From positions 6,699,009-6,763,008 of the forward strand of contig CM040444.1 of NCBI GenBank assembly GCA_022749755.1: a stretch of 64,000 nucleotides of DNA. Direction: 5' to 3'. The notes under the pieces were generated by a model. That model had not been told where the DNA came from. It was given only the letters and a program-made list of their open reading frames with translations, and did no database searches. The stretch is from Azadirachta indica. Taxonomy: Eukaryota > Streptophyta > Magnoliopsida > Sapindales > Meliaceae. The translations under genes and the position numbers were made by a program. Positions 1 to 11,861 of this stretch are shown here, in pieces (the stretch's first letter is position 1; each line of letters starts with the position of its first letter).

Positions 1-560
1 GAGTTTTACACATGCTTCTGTGTCATGGGATTTCTCAGGAGTTTATCTGATCGTTAAAGTTGTATTTTCATCTTCTTTTTTTGTTGTTGAAAATAGCGAT
101 AAATAAATTAAGCGACCGGATCCTGACAAAAAGGTGACAAATAAAATGATCATGAAAGCGGATTGGAATTGCGAGCCATAAAACTATAATGATAATTGTA
201 TCTGTTGATTATTCAAGACTTATTTTGTTTGGCTACTGATAAAATGAATTGGAAGAAATGACAGGAAAATAGAAGCTACATTGTTTTGGGATCCCAACCA
301 CATTTAAAAGCTAATGAATCATCTTGGAGGAAACTTCTCAGTTCCCATTAGAGTTTGAACTGCTCCAAAATTGCTCGGCAACAAAGATTTGGGGGTTCTC
401 AATTGGAAAGGCTTCCTTAAGGTAAGTCTCTGCAAGAACTATGTTTAACATTGTTACTCCTGGAAATCATGTTCCGGAATGGTTATAAATTAATGATTTA
501 AAAACGAATAAATAAAGAGAAAAGCCTACGTTTGTTCTCCAGTCTACCTGTAAGTATCAC
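1..560 (+). pseudogene. degenerate TNL 3' tail, copy A
   Basis: Bases 1-115 match the downstream flank of the TNL at 27,351-27,470. Bases 160-500 match 30,540-30,860 and 2,440-2,800 base for base over long stretches, such as the run about building TTCTCAGTTCC and GGTAAGTCTCTGCAAG. Read in the right frame, the block ends like a TNL: an LRR-exon end of the type LLGNKDLG, then a C-JID start of the type NIVTPGNHVPEW at about 450-483, followed at once by a TAA. It has no open frame across its length and looks like a duplicated, decayed 3' end of a disease-resistance gene. The family match rests on the in-window copies and on knowledge of TNL tails. Confidence 0.6.
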
Positions 561-599
561 AAATTATGTGCCAAGAGTCTTGTATCATTGGCTAACTTC

Positions 600-1290
600 C
601 TGATTGGAAGTGCCTAGACTGATAACTGTATTTGCCGATTATTCAAGACTTATTTTGTTTGGCTACAGATAAAATGAATTGAAAGAAATGACAGAAAAAT
701 AGAAGCTACATTGTTCTGGGATCCAAGAATAAGTCAGTGAAACATCTTGGAGGAAACTTCTCAGTTCCTGTTATAGTTTTAACTGCTCGAAATTGCTCAG
801 CAACAAGGAGTTGGGGGTTTTCAATTGGAAGGCTTCCTTGAGGTAAGTCTCTGCAAGAACTATGTTTAACATTGTTATTCCCGGAAGTCAAATTCCAGAA
901 TGGTAATTGCAACTGCTTTCACTAGAATCACAAGCTACTACCAGATTTAGAAGAATTGGGCATCTCAGTGGCAGCTGCTTTGCTGACAGATTTCTGCACT
1001 TGATTATACAATTCCCTTCCAAAACTTCTTCCAGTTTTTTGGAATAAATTCCATTGAATTGGTGGTATTTTGAATCGATGATCGCTTGGTATGAATATGT
1101 GAATGAACATGAATAATTAGTAGGTTGCATTTGATGTCGTAGCTTTGATGTTTGCTGGTGTGTTCGTCCATGAATGAACGGAAACATGGAAGAGAAAATT
1201 TCTGTTGTCATAAAACAGAGGAGGCAGAAGAACCCTCTTAAATTCTTCTCTGTTTTTGAATTCTGAAAATATGAAATCAAAACATATTAT
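600..1290 (+). pseudogene. degenerate TNL 3' tail, copy B
   Basis: This is a second copy of the same module about 445 bp after copy A. It begins with the shared run ending GATTATTCAAGACTTATTTT and continues through CATCTTGGAGGAAACTTCTC. At about 868-900 it reads NIVIPGSQIPEW, the typical first strand of the post-LRR C-JID domain, followed directly by a stop. The next 200 bp still align with 30,850-31,030 (CACAAGCTACTAC, CTGACAGATTTCTGCAC), which shows that the whole flank was duplicated, not just the exon. No intact coding frame remains. Short minus-strand ORFs here are shadows. Confidence 0.6.
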
Positions 1291-1935
1291 TTTTATTTTC
1301 GTTTTTGTTTATATGATAACACTAATTAAAAAACAATACCAAACGTGAAAGCACACATAAATATGGTCTTTCAAATATATTGATTATTTTGTTTCAAATC
1401 TCATAGTGACTTCTGAAAATAGATGTCAAAATTTAAAAACAGTAAAAACACATTCCATTTTCATCTTAAAATGAGAAAACTATTTCCTAGTATCCTCAAA
1501 TTGAAAGTAAGTCAAGCTTTCAATTAAATTCCTTAACCTCGAAGAAGGGAATAGGAAGCTTCGTGCTAATTTCACCTCTCTCTCCTATTTTCATACCTTA
1601 CCTAATTTATTGTTTGTACTTTCTCTTTTCCCCTTTTGAACCTTTCATTTGCTAAGGTAAAATTAGCAATAGAAGATGTTCTGTTCTTTTCTTTTCTTTT
1701 TTTTTTTTTTAAAAGAATACAAATTTTTAAAAAAAATAGAAGTACCACATAAATTATGTGAATTGTACATGTAAGTGACTATTAATATGAGATAAAATTA
1801 TTAAATGTTAAGCGCAATTGAAAAGTTGAGTGATAAAAATTAGTTGACAAAAACAAAATGGGTGCTTACCATTAATAAATACGTTAATTATTATGCTTTT
1901 AAAGTTAGTTAAATATACTGTATTCTCAAATATAA
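1291..1935. other. AT-rich spacer
   Basis: No gene seen. The stretch holds a T-rich run at about 1,681-1,710 and AT-rich DNA between two TNL fragments. Confidence 0.5.
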
Positions 1936-1947
1936 CCATAAAGTGAA

Positions 1948-2385
1948 CATATCAGAATGAGGATTCGACAGTAACCATAACAAGGCCTCGTTAGTCTTAT
2001 TACACTGATAACCATAACAATGTCATAGGAAAGCTGATAAAGCGAACCTTGTTGGTTTTTCTATATTGGTTTTTATGATGTAGTGTGTCAGCCTATGTCA
2101 GATCATCTTTGGCTACAATATTTGTCGAATCAAGTGTTGAAAGATTACAAATGGAACTTTGAATCCAATCACGTTGAGTTATCATTTGGAGGTAAATATA
2201 GACCGGGATTGGAGGTGAAGAGGTGTGGTGTGCATCCAATATATGTTGATGAAACTGAAGAGTTCAACAACACAAAAAAGGAGTGGAGAAGATCTAAAGT
2301 TTGGAAGATAAATGAATCAAATGATCCAGTTTTTGATGGATCAATGATGAATGTAGCCACAACTTATTGGAATTGCGATTGGTAA
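1948..2385 (+). pseudogene. TNL C-JID exon fragment
   Basis: This is a fragment of the C-terminal jelly-roll (C-JID) exon of a TNL immune receptor. The 100-residue frame from 2,083 reads QPMSDHLWLQYL, then WNFESNHVELSFG, KRCGVHPIYVDE and EWRRSKVWKINE, closely matching the C-JID exon at 26,900-27,200. The upstream part (1,948-2,030) matches 26,660-26,730 (GGTTCGACA, TAACAAGGCCTC), but about 140 bp that the other copy has at 26,745-26,900 are missing. The 5' LRR exons are absent. This copy keeps the reading frame through the region where the 25-27 kb gene is frameshifted, so it serves as an in-window reference for the ancestral tail. Confidence 0.75.
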
Positions 2386-3112
2386 AACTATATATGGATC
2401 AATATAAGTGTTTGGACCTTGAGAAAAAGAGGATAAATAAAATGATGAAATCGGATTGGAATTGCGATTGGTAAAACTAGAATGATAATTGTATCTGTTG
2501 ATTATTCTAGCTTATTTTGTTTGGCTACTGATAAAATGAAAGAATTTGTTTGGCTACTGATAAAATGAAAGAAATGACAGGAAAATAGAACCTAGATTGT
2601 ATTGGAATCCAAGCGCAAGTCGGTGAAACATCTTGCTAGAAACTTCTCAGTTCCTGTTAAGAGTTTAAACTGCTTGAATTTGCTCGGCAACGAAGACTTG
2701 GGAGATTTCCATTCGAAAGGCTTCTTTGAGTTAAGTCTCTCCAAGAACTATATATGTTTAGCATTGTTGTTCCTGGAAGTCAAATTAACTCCAGAATGGA
2801 AATGGCAGCAGCTTTCGCCTGGAATCACAAACTATTAAAAGATTCAGACGAAGTGAGAATCTCAATTCCAATGAAGTGGACCTATAATCTTTTCTGACAG
2901 ATTTCTGCGCTTGATCAAAGAATTCCCTTCCAAGTATTTGTTTCAGCTTTTTCGGGTAAATTCCAGTGGTTTATCATGTTTCCATATCATGTGATTTATC
3001 ATGAATTGATATGATCTTGAAAGTAAGTTTCTTCTATTTCATTTTCCTTTTTCATTGTTGTAAATAGTGATAAATAGAATGATCAAACCAGAGTAAAAAA
3101 GAGAAAGGGAAT
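2386..3112 (+). pseudogene. degenerate TNL 3' tail, copy C
   Basis: Directly after the C-JID fragment comes a third copy of the LRR-end plus C-JID-start module. It has KSVKHL and NFSVPV at about 2,617-2,660, then LLGNEDLGDF at about 2,680. After a frame change at about 2,760-2,800 it reads IVVPGSQI. A short duplication at 2,517-2,575 repeats the TTTGTTTGGCTACTGATAAA segment. The module is cut at 3,112 by the copia insertion, and its continuation resumes at about 6,629. Compare copy D at 30,518-31,300. The 78-aa frame at 2,602-2,838 is a readable stretch of this relic, not a gene. Confidence 0.6.
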
Positions 3113-3428
3113 TGTTATGCAAAATCAAGTAATCAAGCAAATAGAAAACATAAGAAATCAGAAATAACACGGATTTACGTGAAAAACCTCTAAAATTTCA
3201 GAGGAAAAACCACGGGAGAAAGAACGGGCAGATTTCACTAAATGGAGAAGAAAGAACAATATAATGTTTGCCCTAAACGCCCAACTATATATTTTGCGTT
3301 TTAGGTCGGATTCGGGTTACACTCGGGTCAGGTCAGACCCATACAGTAATCAAACCCATACAAAATATATATATATATATATATACACACACATATAATA
3401 CCATAAACGGGCCAGAAATTCTAAAAAT
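3113..3428 (-). repeat. copia 3' LTR (left end)
   Basis: It starts TGTTATGC and shares about 205 bp with 6,423-6,628 (TTTCAGAGGAAAAACCAC, TAATGTTTG, AACTATATATTTTG). A (TA)n/(CA)n microsatellite lies at about 3,365-3,395. The inner edge is set by the adjacent polypurine tract and is uncertain by about 15 bp. Confidence 0.75.
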
Positions 3429-3449
3429 CTTCACCTTGCCATATATTTG

Positions 3450-5815
3450 CCTAAATCTCTCCACTATGCCCCTAAGGGCTTATCAAATGCTACAAATACA
3501 AATCAAGTCAAATCAATGTTTGAACTTGGCCGTAGGAACTGCTTTGGTCAACATGTCTGCTGAAGTCTTGTGTGTAGAAATCTTTTGTACTGCAACAGAA
3601 CCCTTTGAAACCATATCTCTGACAAAATGAAACCTGACATCAATATGCTTTATCCTTTCATAAAACATCCGGTTCTTAGTTAAATGGATGGCACTCTATC
3701 ACAATGTACAACTGTTTGCTGTTATCACAACCCAAGATTGCTCACAAGACCTCTTAGCCACAAAACTTCCTCCACTGCTTATGCAATAGCCATATATTCA
3801 GACTCTGTAGTTGACAATGCTACTATAGCTTACAATGTTGCCTTTCAACTAATGGCACACCCAGATAAGGTAAAAACACAACTCATCAATGATCTCCTTC
3901 TGTCTATATTTCCTGCATAATCAAAATCCTCACAACCTATTAACTCAATCATATTTGATGTTGCTTTATTAAATACCAGTCCTACTTAACTAGTGCCCTT
4001 CAAATATCACAATATCCACTTCACGACATTCCAGGAGAAGCCATATACCTACTCACTACACTCACAGCATGAGTCAGATCTGGTCTAATACAAATCATAG
4101 CATACATGAGACTTCCAACTGCAATGAAATAAGGAACATGCTTCATATATTCTACCTCTTCTTGTGTTGTGGGTGATAAATCTGCAAATAATCTAAAGTG
4201 GATTGCCACTAATGTACTCACAAGCTTATAATTACTCATGTTGAACTTGTCAAGAACTTTCTCAATGTAACCCTATTGTGATAAGAACAAAGTCCTTAAT
4301 CCCTTGTCCCTGTGAATCTTCTTTGCTACACCTAATTCCTTCATCTCAAACTCATCACTCAAACTGTTTTTTCAATGAATCAATATCTGACATACTTTTC
4401 GCAGCTATAAACATGTCATCAACATACAACAACAGATAAATGTAAATATTATCATAAAGTCTCTTATAGTACACATAACTATTATAAACACTTTTAATTT
4501 ATCCACAATCAAGCACGAAATTATCAAATCTTTTATATTACTGTCTAGGAGACTACTTCAAACCATACAAGGGTTTCTTAAGGAGATAAACTTGGTCTTG
4601 TTTATCTAAAGAGATAAAACCCTCTAGCTGACTCATGTAAATCTGCTCCTCCAATGTGCCATGGAGAAATGCTATTTTGATATCCAACTGCTCAAGATGA
4701 AGATCATAAACAACAACCAAAGCTAACAGCACTCTGATATTGCTGTGTTTCACAACTCAAGAAAATACTTCATTGAAATCAATTCCTTCCTTCTGTGTAT
4801 AACCTTTTTCTATAAGACATGCTTCATATCTACGACTTTCAACTTCTGATATCCTTTCTTTTTCCTTGTAGACCTATTTGCATCGTACAATTCACTATCC
4901 CTTAGGCAATGTCACTAACTCCCATGTCTGATTCTTGTATAAAGACTCTATCTCCTCAATCATAGCACCCATCATTTGTTCTACTTTTGAACAAGATATT
5001 GCTTCCTTGACAGTAATAGGCTTATATGTGCTCATTGTCTTAGCAATAAATAACGCATATGAAATTAATCAGCATAACCATAATGCTTAGGTGGTCGAAT
5101 CTGTCGCTTTGGCCTTCTAGTGACAATGCTATCCTATTGTTTTTGTGCATCCTGATATTGTTAACTATTTGTATCAACACGCTAAACATCATTTATCCTT
5201 CGCTTTGTGGGCTATTATGTTGTTGGAGCTTCTAACTTAAGCTCCACATACTCACTGACACCACGGTCTTTTCCAACTGTTGACTCATCCTCTTGATGGT
5301 CAAGAGTAGCAGACTCATTAAATATAACATTGCTACTAATCACAAAACCTGGAGACTTTGAATCTATGCACCACAATTTATAACCTTTCACTCCAGATAT
5401 ATACCTTAAAAATATGGATTTCTTTGCCCTTGGTTCAAGTTTACCATCATTAACATGATCATATACTAGGCAACCAAATACTTTCAAGTGAGTATAATCA
5501 GTAGGTCTACCTCACCATACCTCAAAAAGAATCTTACAACCAATAGCTGTAGATGGAGACCTATTCACCAAATAACATGCAATATGAACTATTTTAGCCG
5601 AAAATACCTTTGACAAACTGGAATAAGAAAACATACAACGAGCTTTCTCCAACACTATTCTATTCATGCATTTTGCAACTTCATTTTGTTGTGGTGTCTT
5701 CATACAAGTGTGGTGTTTCACTGCTTCTTCCTTATTCATTTTCTTTTCAGAATTATCCTTAGATTGTGTTCTACCCCTTGACACTAAACCTTCACCTTCG
5801 ACATTATCATTACCA
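3450..5815 (-). pseudogene. copia pol remnants (integrase C-half, RT, RNase H)
   Basis: On the minus strand, from right to left: integrase with KTPQQNEVA (5,690-5,720 region) and the C-terminal KVFGCLVYDHV (5,450-5,487); RT with KHSNIRVLLAL and LDIKIAFLHGTLEEQIYM (4,640-4,753); RT end/RNase H start with VGSLMYAMICIRPDLTHAV (4,050-4,130); and the RNase H tail with KHIDVRFHFVRDMVSKG and ADMLTKAVP (3,530-3,660). Each piece is readable only for 60-90 codons, with stops and frameshifts between them, so nothing is translatable. The wording is of the common Tnt1-like copia type. Confidence 0.8.
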
Positions 5816-5826
5816 GAAAATTGCTT

Positions 5827-6400
5827 CTATAACTCTATAGACTTCAATGCACTTGACACATCTATCATGCTAATTGACTCTTTTCCATATAACAAAGTAT
5901 CGACAAATGAATCATATGATGATGACAATGAACACAACACAAGCATGGCCTGATCTTCATCCGAAATTGTAATGTCTATATTTTTCATATCCATGATTAC
6001 AGAAATAAATTCATCTAAGTATAGCTTCACAGATGTTCCTTCTTTCATTCTCAAAGTATAAAGTCCCTTTTTTAAATATAATTGATTAGTTAGAGACTTT
6101 ACGAGTATGAAGCTATTCTAATCTCTTCCATCCTTCGAAGATTTCTCTTTATCTATAATTTCTCGCAGCACATCTCCGGTTACTAACATTTGGATTAAAC
6201 TTAGAGCTTGCTCTTGTAAATTGGCCTTCTTCACCTCCTTTATATCTACTGGATACTTATCTTCTACTGCCTTCCATAGACCTTGAAATCTCATATATGC
6301 CCGAAACTGAATCTTTCACAAATTAAAGTTGATTTGGGAATCAAACTTTTCTAGATTGTACTTGATTGAAGAATCTATAATGAGGACTTAGTTTGCAGAC
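5827..6400 (-). pseudogene. copia gag remnant
   Basis: The 75-residue minus-strand frame ending at 5,827 has the UBN2/gag pattern: LYLDEFISVIMDMKNI, then DEDQAMLVLCSLSSSYDSFV. Gag continues upstream in decayed form to about 6,390, where the PBS lies. A gag linker (SRGRTQSKDNSEKK, about 5,740-5,784) is joined straight to integrase, marking the deletion point. Confidence 0.7.
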
Positions 6401-6407
6401 AAATCAA

Positions 6408-6420
6408 GCTCTGATACAAA
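6408..6420 (-). other. primer-binding site (tRNA-iMet type)
   Basis: On the minus strand this reads TTTGTATCAGAGC, two bases inside the LTR. It is one or two mismatches from the usual plant copia PBS TGGTATCAGAGC, which is complementary to the 3' end of initiator tRNA-Met. Confidence 0.75.
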
Positions 6421-6422
6421 TT

Positions 6423-6628
6423 TGTTATGCAAAATCAAGTAATTAAGTGAATAGAAAACATAAGAAATCATAAATAATACCAGATTTATGTGGAAAACCT
6501 CTGAAAATTTCAGAGGAAAAACCACAGGAGAGAGAAAAGGCGGATTTCACTAAATAAAAAAGAGAAAACAGTATAATGTTTGTCCTAAACACCTAAATAT
6601 ATATTTTGGGTTTTGGGTCAGATTCGAG
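6423..6628 (-). repeat. copia 5' LTR (right end), truncated
   Basis: It matches the left LTR up to the GATTCG motif and then stops, about 110 bp short. Comparison with TNL copy D suggests that about 20-35 bp of neighbouring host sequence were lost together with the LTR end. Confidence 0.75.
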
Positions 6629-7666
6629 CTTATTATCTCTATTTCATTAATTGTTGATATCAAAAAAGAAGTAAACAAAAAAAGCATGTTTATGTATGAG
6701 CATTGAATTTTCTTCCTCTTCAGTCATATGTCTTCCGATACCTTATTAATTATAATTTTGAAAGATTATTTGGTAATATGTTTGATTATTGAATCCTTTG
6801 TCACTTAATGTAGTGTTGGAGTGGTATTTTGCTAGTGGAGGCTTATTTTTCTTTGAAAGTGAAAGAAGAGAAGAAGAGAATGGATTTTATGAGCTGGGAG
6901 ACTTCAATTATAATGAGAATTATGGTTATAATATTTGAAAAATACTGTTTTAACATTTGTTGTATGTTCTTATATTTGATCACTACATTAATTGTTAATT
7001 ATGAATGACTGTATTAATTGAATATAATAGAGTTGTTAATTTTATTTTATTTTTAATTATCTTTTATTATGTTGTAATAATAATTAATTATATATCGTTA
7101 ATTATTTTATTTTTAATTTAAAATGGCCATTATTATAAGTTAATCCAAATTGCATGTTTACCCTTATAATGGTTATATTATAATCAACAATGATAAATTG
7201 ATCACTCCGTCTCCACTAAAAATTTTTCTAAAAATCTTGTTATTGTGTAACAAATAATAAAAACTATTTATATCATTACAGTGGTCAAAATCATTCAATT
7301 CATAAAAGAGATAGAAAATTTTAATGTAAGAGATATCACTAACAAATATTTTTTATTTGAAGTTTAATTAACATTTATTTTTAAAATTGGAGGTCCTGTC
7401 ATTTGTCAATTTATATTTATATATATATATAATATATAAAATATAATAAAAATAAAATATTATATATATGTATGTTGATATCTAAACCTTTCTCTTCCTT
7501 CTCTTCCTACCTTTTAATACCCTCTCTATTTTCTCCTCCTCTATTTGAATTGACTTCTAGTTCTTTATATTCTTAATAGAATTGTAACTGCATTATGGAC
7601 CTGGATTTCCAGAGGAAGAGACAAAATCTGCTTAGGCTTAATTATAGTAGGGCTCTCTCTTCGTTT
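6629..7666. other. resumed TNL flank, then AT-rich spacer
   Basis: Bases 6,629-6,725 continue TNL tail copy C: AAAGCATGTTTATG and TTGAATTTTCTTCCTCTT match 31,240-31,278. The remainder is very AT-rich, with a TA-rich microsatellite at about 7,415-7,470, and I see no gene in it. Confidence 0.5.
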
Positions 7667-8805
7667 TAATATATTTTATTATCTAAACAACACTGTTCTA
7701 AATATATTTAATATCAAAATACTATAAATAAATATAATAGGTCCAACAATACATACATACATACATTCAAACATATATATATATATATATAAATAGAAAA
7801 ATATATTTAATTGTATTATAAAGACTAAGCTAGTGAAAATTGTAACTATTGCTACACTTCCCAAAGTAAAAAAAAAAAAATTGAAATTGTTATCTTACAC
7901 CAACTACAAAATATTACCTACTCCTAGTGAAATCCATATAGACCTTCATTTGAGATTGATTATGTAATTAAAAGACATTGATTTGAACATTCAATTGTCA
8001 ATTATTATAAATTAGTTACAAACAAATTCACATTCATCAATAAGTTGAAGTATTGAAAAATTAGATTGGACTGAAACTAACGAATTGGGTTCAATTTTAG
8101 CTTTTATTCGGTCTAATTTGGTTCCAATATTTTAAAATTTGAATTTTTTGGTTTAGTTTTGGTATTAACTCAAAAAAGGATCGGACTAAAAAATTTTTTT
8201 TCAAAATATTTTATTATTTAAATAACATTGTTTTGAATATATTTAATATTTAAATAACGTTATTTTGAATATAAATATCAAAATACTATAAATAAATCTA
8301 ATAAGTCAACAATACATACATATATACATACATATATCAATTTAATTGTACTATAAAGACTAAACTAGTGAAAATTGTAACTATTGGTACACTTCCCAAA
8401 GTCAGAAAAAATGATTGAAATTGTTATCTTACACCAACTACAAAATATTACCTACTCCCAGTGGAATCCATATAAACCTTCATTTGAGATAAATTATATA
8501 ATTGAAAAAAATTGATTTGGCCATTCAATTATCAATTGTTATAAATTAATTAAAAACAAATTCACATTCATAAAAAAACAGAGTACTAAAAAAATCAGAT
8601 TGGACCGAAACTAGTGGGTTTGGTCCAATTTTGGCTTTTATTCGATCTAATCTGGTTCTAATATTTTAAAACCTGAATTTTTCGATTTAATTTTGGTATT
8701 AACCCAAACAAAGGACCGGACTAAAAAATATTTTTTAATATATTTTATTATTTAAATGACGTTGTTTTGAAAATATTTAATATCAAAATGGCGTTATTTG
8801 AAAGA
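7667..8805. repeat. 534-bp tandem repeat, 2.1 copies
   Basis: Copy 1 starts at about 7,670, copy 2 at about 8,205 and a partial copy 3 at about 8,738. Anchors repeat at a spacing of 534-535 bp: TTGAAATTGTTATCTTACAC at 7,881 and 8,415, and ATTTTATTATTTAAAT at 8,208 and 8,742. Copies differ by scattered substitutions and microsatellite length. No ORF of note. The unit ends with motifs such as TTGGTCCAATTTTGGC and TCGGTCTAATTTGGTTCC that recall subterminal repeats of hAT-like elements. Confidence 0.85.
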
Positions 8806-9029
8806 TTTTAAAAAAATTATAATTAAAAAATTAAAAAATTTGAGAAATATTAGCGAACTAGATCAGAATTGACCGTTTTAGCTTGATTTGAAAATTTTCG
8901 ATCTAGTTTCGATCTAACTTCTATATTAGTCTAATCCAGTTCCGGTTATAAAAATTTTAAACCCGAATTTTTCCTGTGTAATCTAGTATCGCCGAAACTC
9001 AAACTGAATCAAACTATGCCCACCCCTAA
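8806..9029 (-). mobile_element. possible hAT-like non-autonomous element end
   Basis: The minus strand from 9,029 reads TAGGGGTGGGCATAGTTTGA followed by TTC/CGG-rich sequence, a pattern common at ends of plant hAT-type MITEs. No matching opposite terminus was found left of the tandem repeat, so element extent is unknown. The repeat at 7,667-8,805 may be its interior. Confidence 0.3.
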
Positions 9030-9753
9030 TCAAGGGGTTAAATTATCTTCAAACTTCTATTTGGATGTTTCCATATAAATTTAAGAAAATACCTAATGCA
9101 CTTCAAAGAATGAATTAAAAATATAAGGAATGGGTCAAAAGGCTTCAAATGGACACAAGTCCATAATTATACATACAAGCTGAGCCTAATAATCAAAATA
9201 ATTTAACTTGACCAATCAAAGTTAGAAACAAACCCAAATTCTTAAATCATCTTGAATCAAAGTTCTATTGGTATTAGTATTTCAGAAGGCTTTAAGAGAC
9301 AACAACTATATAAGGGAGAAAAAAAGATGAGAAAGGATACTTTTTCTCACAACTTAAAATTTACTGATTGAAATTAGATAGATGAAATTTGGTATCAATA
9401 ATTTGATGTTTGTAGAAAAAAGACAGATTGTTAATCAAATTTAGAATAAAAAGGCATGAAAAGAAAAGAGAGTTATGGTAAAAGGAAGAGAGAAGATTTG
9501 GAGCAGAGGCTAGAAGAAGGGAAAGCAGAATCAAGAATTTCGTGCAAGAAACGAAGAACAAGACAAATTAATTGTTGAGATGTAGAAAACAATCAATGGG
9601 TGGAGAGAAAAAATGGAAAAAAACAGCTTAAAGATCAATAGTCATCTGCAAATTAGGATATACTTGTTTCGTCTGGCGAGAATATATCAAGTGTTCACCA
9701 CAAGAAGGCAAACAAACTCTTCACATACGTTTGCTAAAAGGTTCAAGATGCTG
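9030..9753. other. unassigned spacer
   Basis: AT-rich, with purine-rich runs at about 9,316-9,345 and 9,450-9,560. Short minus-strand ORFs here look like chance frames. Confidence 0.4.
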
Positions 9754-10640
9754 CACTGTAACATCCCCAAATCCGGCATATGTTAAAGTATGCCGAACTG
9801 GGGTACAAGAAAAAATTGTTCAAAAGAATTTAAATTTAAAACCTTACTACAAGGAATATAATGCTCTGATATCATTTTGTCACCACCTTAGTTCTATATA
9901 AATATTATCAAAATTTCAAAAACTTTCAAATTCTAAAATTTCACTGAACACTTCCAACTGAAATTTAATATCAATCAATTGTTTCTTTCAATATCTCAAT
10001 GAATGCAACCAACACCAAGGTTTCTATTACTCCAATACTATCTATGCAATTATATTAAAACTATACAATACAAGTACAATTACATATACATAATCACATA
10101 TCTAGATATATATGTGTAATCACACATACTTTAAAAGACAGTAATATCATCCTTCTGGGGTAATCTATTGTTCTTTACACATCTTATCTCTAGTATTACC
10201 AAAATTTTGAAAAGTAGGGATGAGTTAAAACCCAATAGATATTTACATACAAAGGCAGCTTTTAGGAAAACAAACAAATATTCACACAAATACATTTATT
10301 TCATCATTAAAAATAATTTCTATTAATTGATTTCTTATGTACTTCTAGGACATTATTTCCAAGGATCGTAACCTCCAAACCTTGCCAACGTAGTTTAGGG
10401 GCATTATTCGTAGGAAACGTTATTCCAATAAAAACGTTTTTTAGAGACATTATTCCCTATGATCATCACCCCAACGTACTTTAGGAACATTAATTCTCAT
10501 GGATTGTCGCTCTAAACACTGGTGCCAATAACAACAATTATGATTATCTCTTTTTAACTTTTCGGTTATTTCAAATCCATGTTTATATTCACAACACCTT
10601 TTACAAATTTTTAGAAACACAATGTTTTCCATCAAATTAT
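9754..10640 (-). mobile_element. LTR retrotransposon relic
   Basis: GCTCTGATATCATTTTGTCA at about 9,873-9,895 is, on the minus strand, a PBS-like TATCAGAGC next to an LTR start TGTCACCACC. That puts a 5' LTR to the right of 9,893. An imperfectly repeated motif, an ACGTA box followed by TTTAGG and CATTATTC, occurs at about 10,345-10,500 and resembles LTR-internal repeats. At 9,764 TGTAACATCCCC precedes a 7-bp-stem hairpin (CGGCATA/TATGCCG). No coding domain remains, so the family assignment is open. Confidence 0.35.
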
Positions 10641-11861
10641 CAATTTAAGTAAATGCGACATGTAATTCACACTTTTCTCATTATAGTCATAAAAATAATA
10701 TTCATAAAAAAAATTATTATTTAACTTGATTAAAAAATTTATTAATTAAATCATCACGTAATAATTCACAAATTTTCATAAATATTTAATTAACACTTAA
10801 ATCAAACAAATACTAAATTTTATAAATATTCATTTAATCACTTAAATCAAATATAATATCAAATTACATAAAAACTCAATTAATCCTTAAATTAACAAAA
10901 CACCAAAATTTCTTATAAATTCACCTAATCCTTAAGTCGAATAAATTTTAAATTTCAAAATAATCCACCAAAAGCTTTAATTATAACAAAACATCCTACC
11001 TTTTAGTTTTAATACTAAAATCAACCAAATGCACATAAATATCTACTTAAACACCGTATAATAAATCCTACTCCTCTATAGACGTTTTCTTTTTCTCCAA
11101 ATCACCTCTTAATAACAATTTAATAATAATAAACAATAATTCAAAACTTAATCATCTAATAAAATATACTATTCATGCAAAAAAATATTCTAACCAAATA
11201 TAATTCTAAAATTAAATTATATAATATAATTTCTAAAACATAAAATCAAAGTAATCTAATCATTCATGAAAACACACTACTAGAAAAATGATCTTTCTTA
11301 ATAGATTTAATCTTGACAAAAATGACTTATGTCATAATAATTTGACATTATTTTATCAATAAATAGTGCACTAAAATAAAATTGAATTTCTTGACAAAAG
11401 AAAATAAAATATGTATGATATAAGGCTGTTAACAGAATCAATGAAAATAAATACTTCTATTTACTATAACTAAAGTAACTGAATACACTAATCATAGGAA
11501 CAATTTCAATAACTTAATTGGACTTTATTGTAGATATAGTACTGTGGCTACAAAATTGTTCCAGTAGGTACTGTAACTATAGTAACTAACAAAAATGAAA
11601 CTAAAGGAACATTCAAGGTGAACGGACAATGGTTGAACCACTATATGGAAAATGAATTTGAACAATGCAAGATCGTGATTATTTTGACTAGTATTTGGGA
11701 GTTTTATGCTACTGTCGCGCTTCGTTTGGCTAAAGACGTTAAACTTACTGCTTCTTGAGAGGCAACACAAGCTTTATTTTACGTATTTCGTTTGAATTTT
11801 TTTTTCATTGTGCTTCATCTGTTTAATGTTTAATTGAATTTTTGTGTGTTTTTATTTTCGT
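10641..11861. other. AT-rich spacer
   Basis: Very AT-rich with no recognisable gene. A minus-strand 81-codon frame at 11,525-11,770 has no domain I recognise. Confidence 0.4.

Larger units (their letters stand above)
3113..6628 (-). mobile_element. Ty1-copia LTR retrotransposon, deleted, antisense
   Basis: The element runs right to left. Its two LTRs start with the same TGTTATGCAAAATCAAGTAA at 3,113 and 6,423. A primer-binding site lies just inside the right LTR, and a purine-rich tract (AAGGTGAAGATT on the minus strand) lies at about 3,427-3,438. Decayed gag, integrase, RT and RNase H pieces occur in the order expected for copia. At about 3.5 kb it is shorter than a full copia element (near 5 kb). 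Gag runs almost straight into the second half of integrase, so the zinc knuckle, protease and N-terminal integrase are gone. It sits inside TNL copy C: the host sequence before 3,112 and after 6,629 joins up when compared with 31,130-31,210. Confidence 0.85.

Noticed and set aside
3684..3920. Plus-strand 78-codon ORF inside the first copia element
   Set aside because: It is antisense to RNase H coding sequence of the element.
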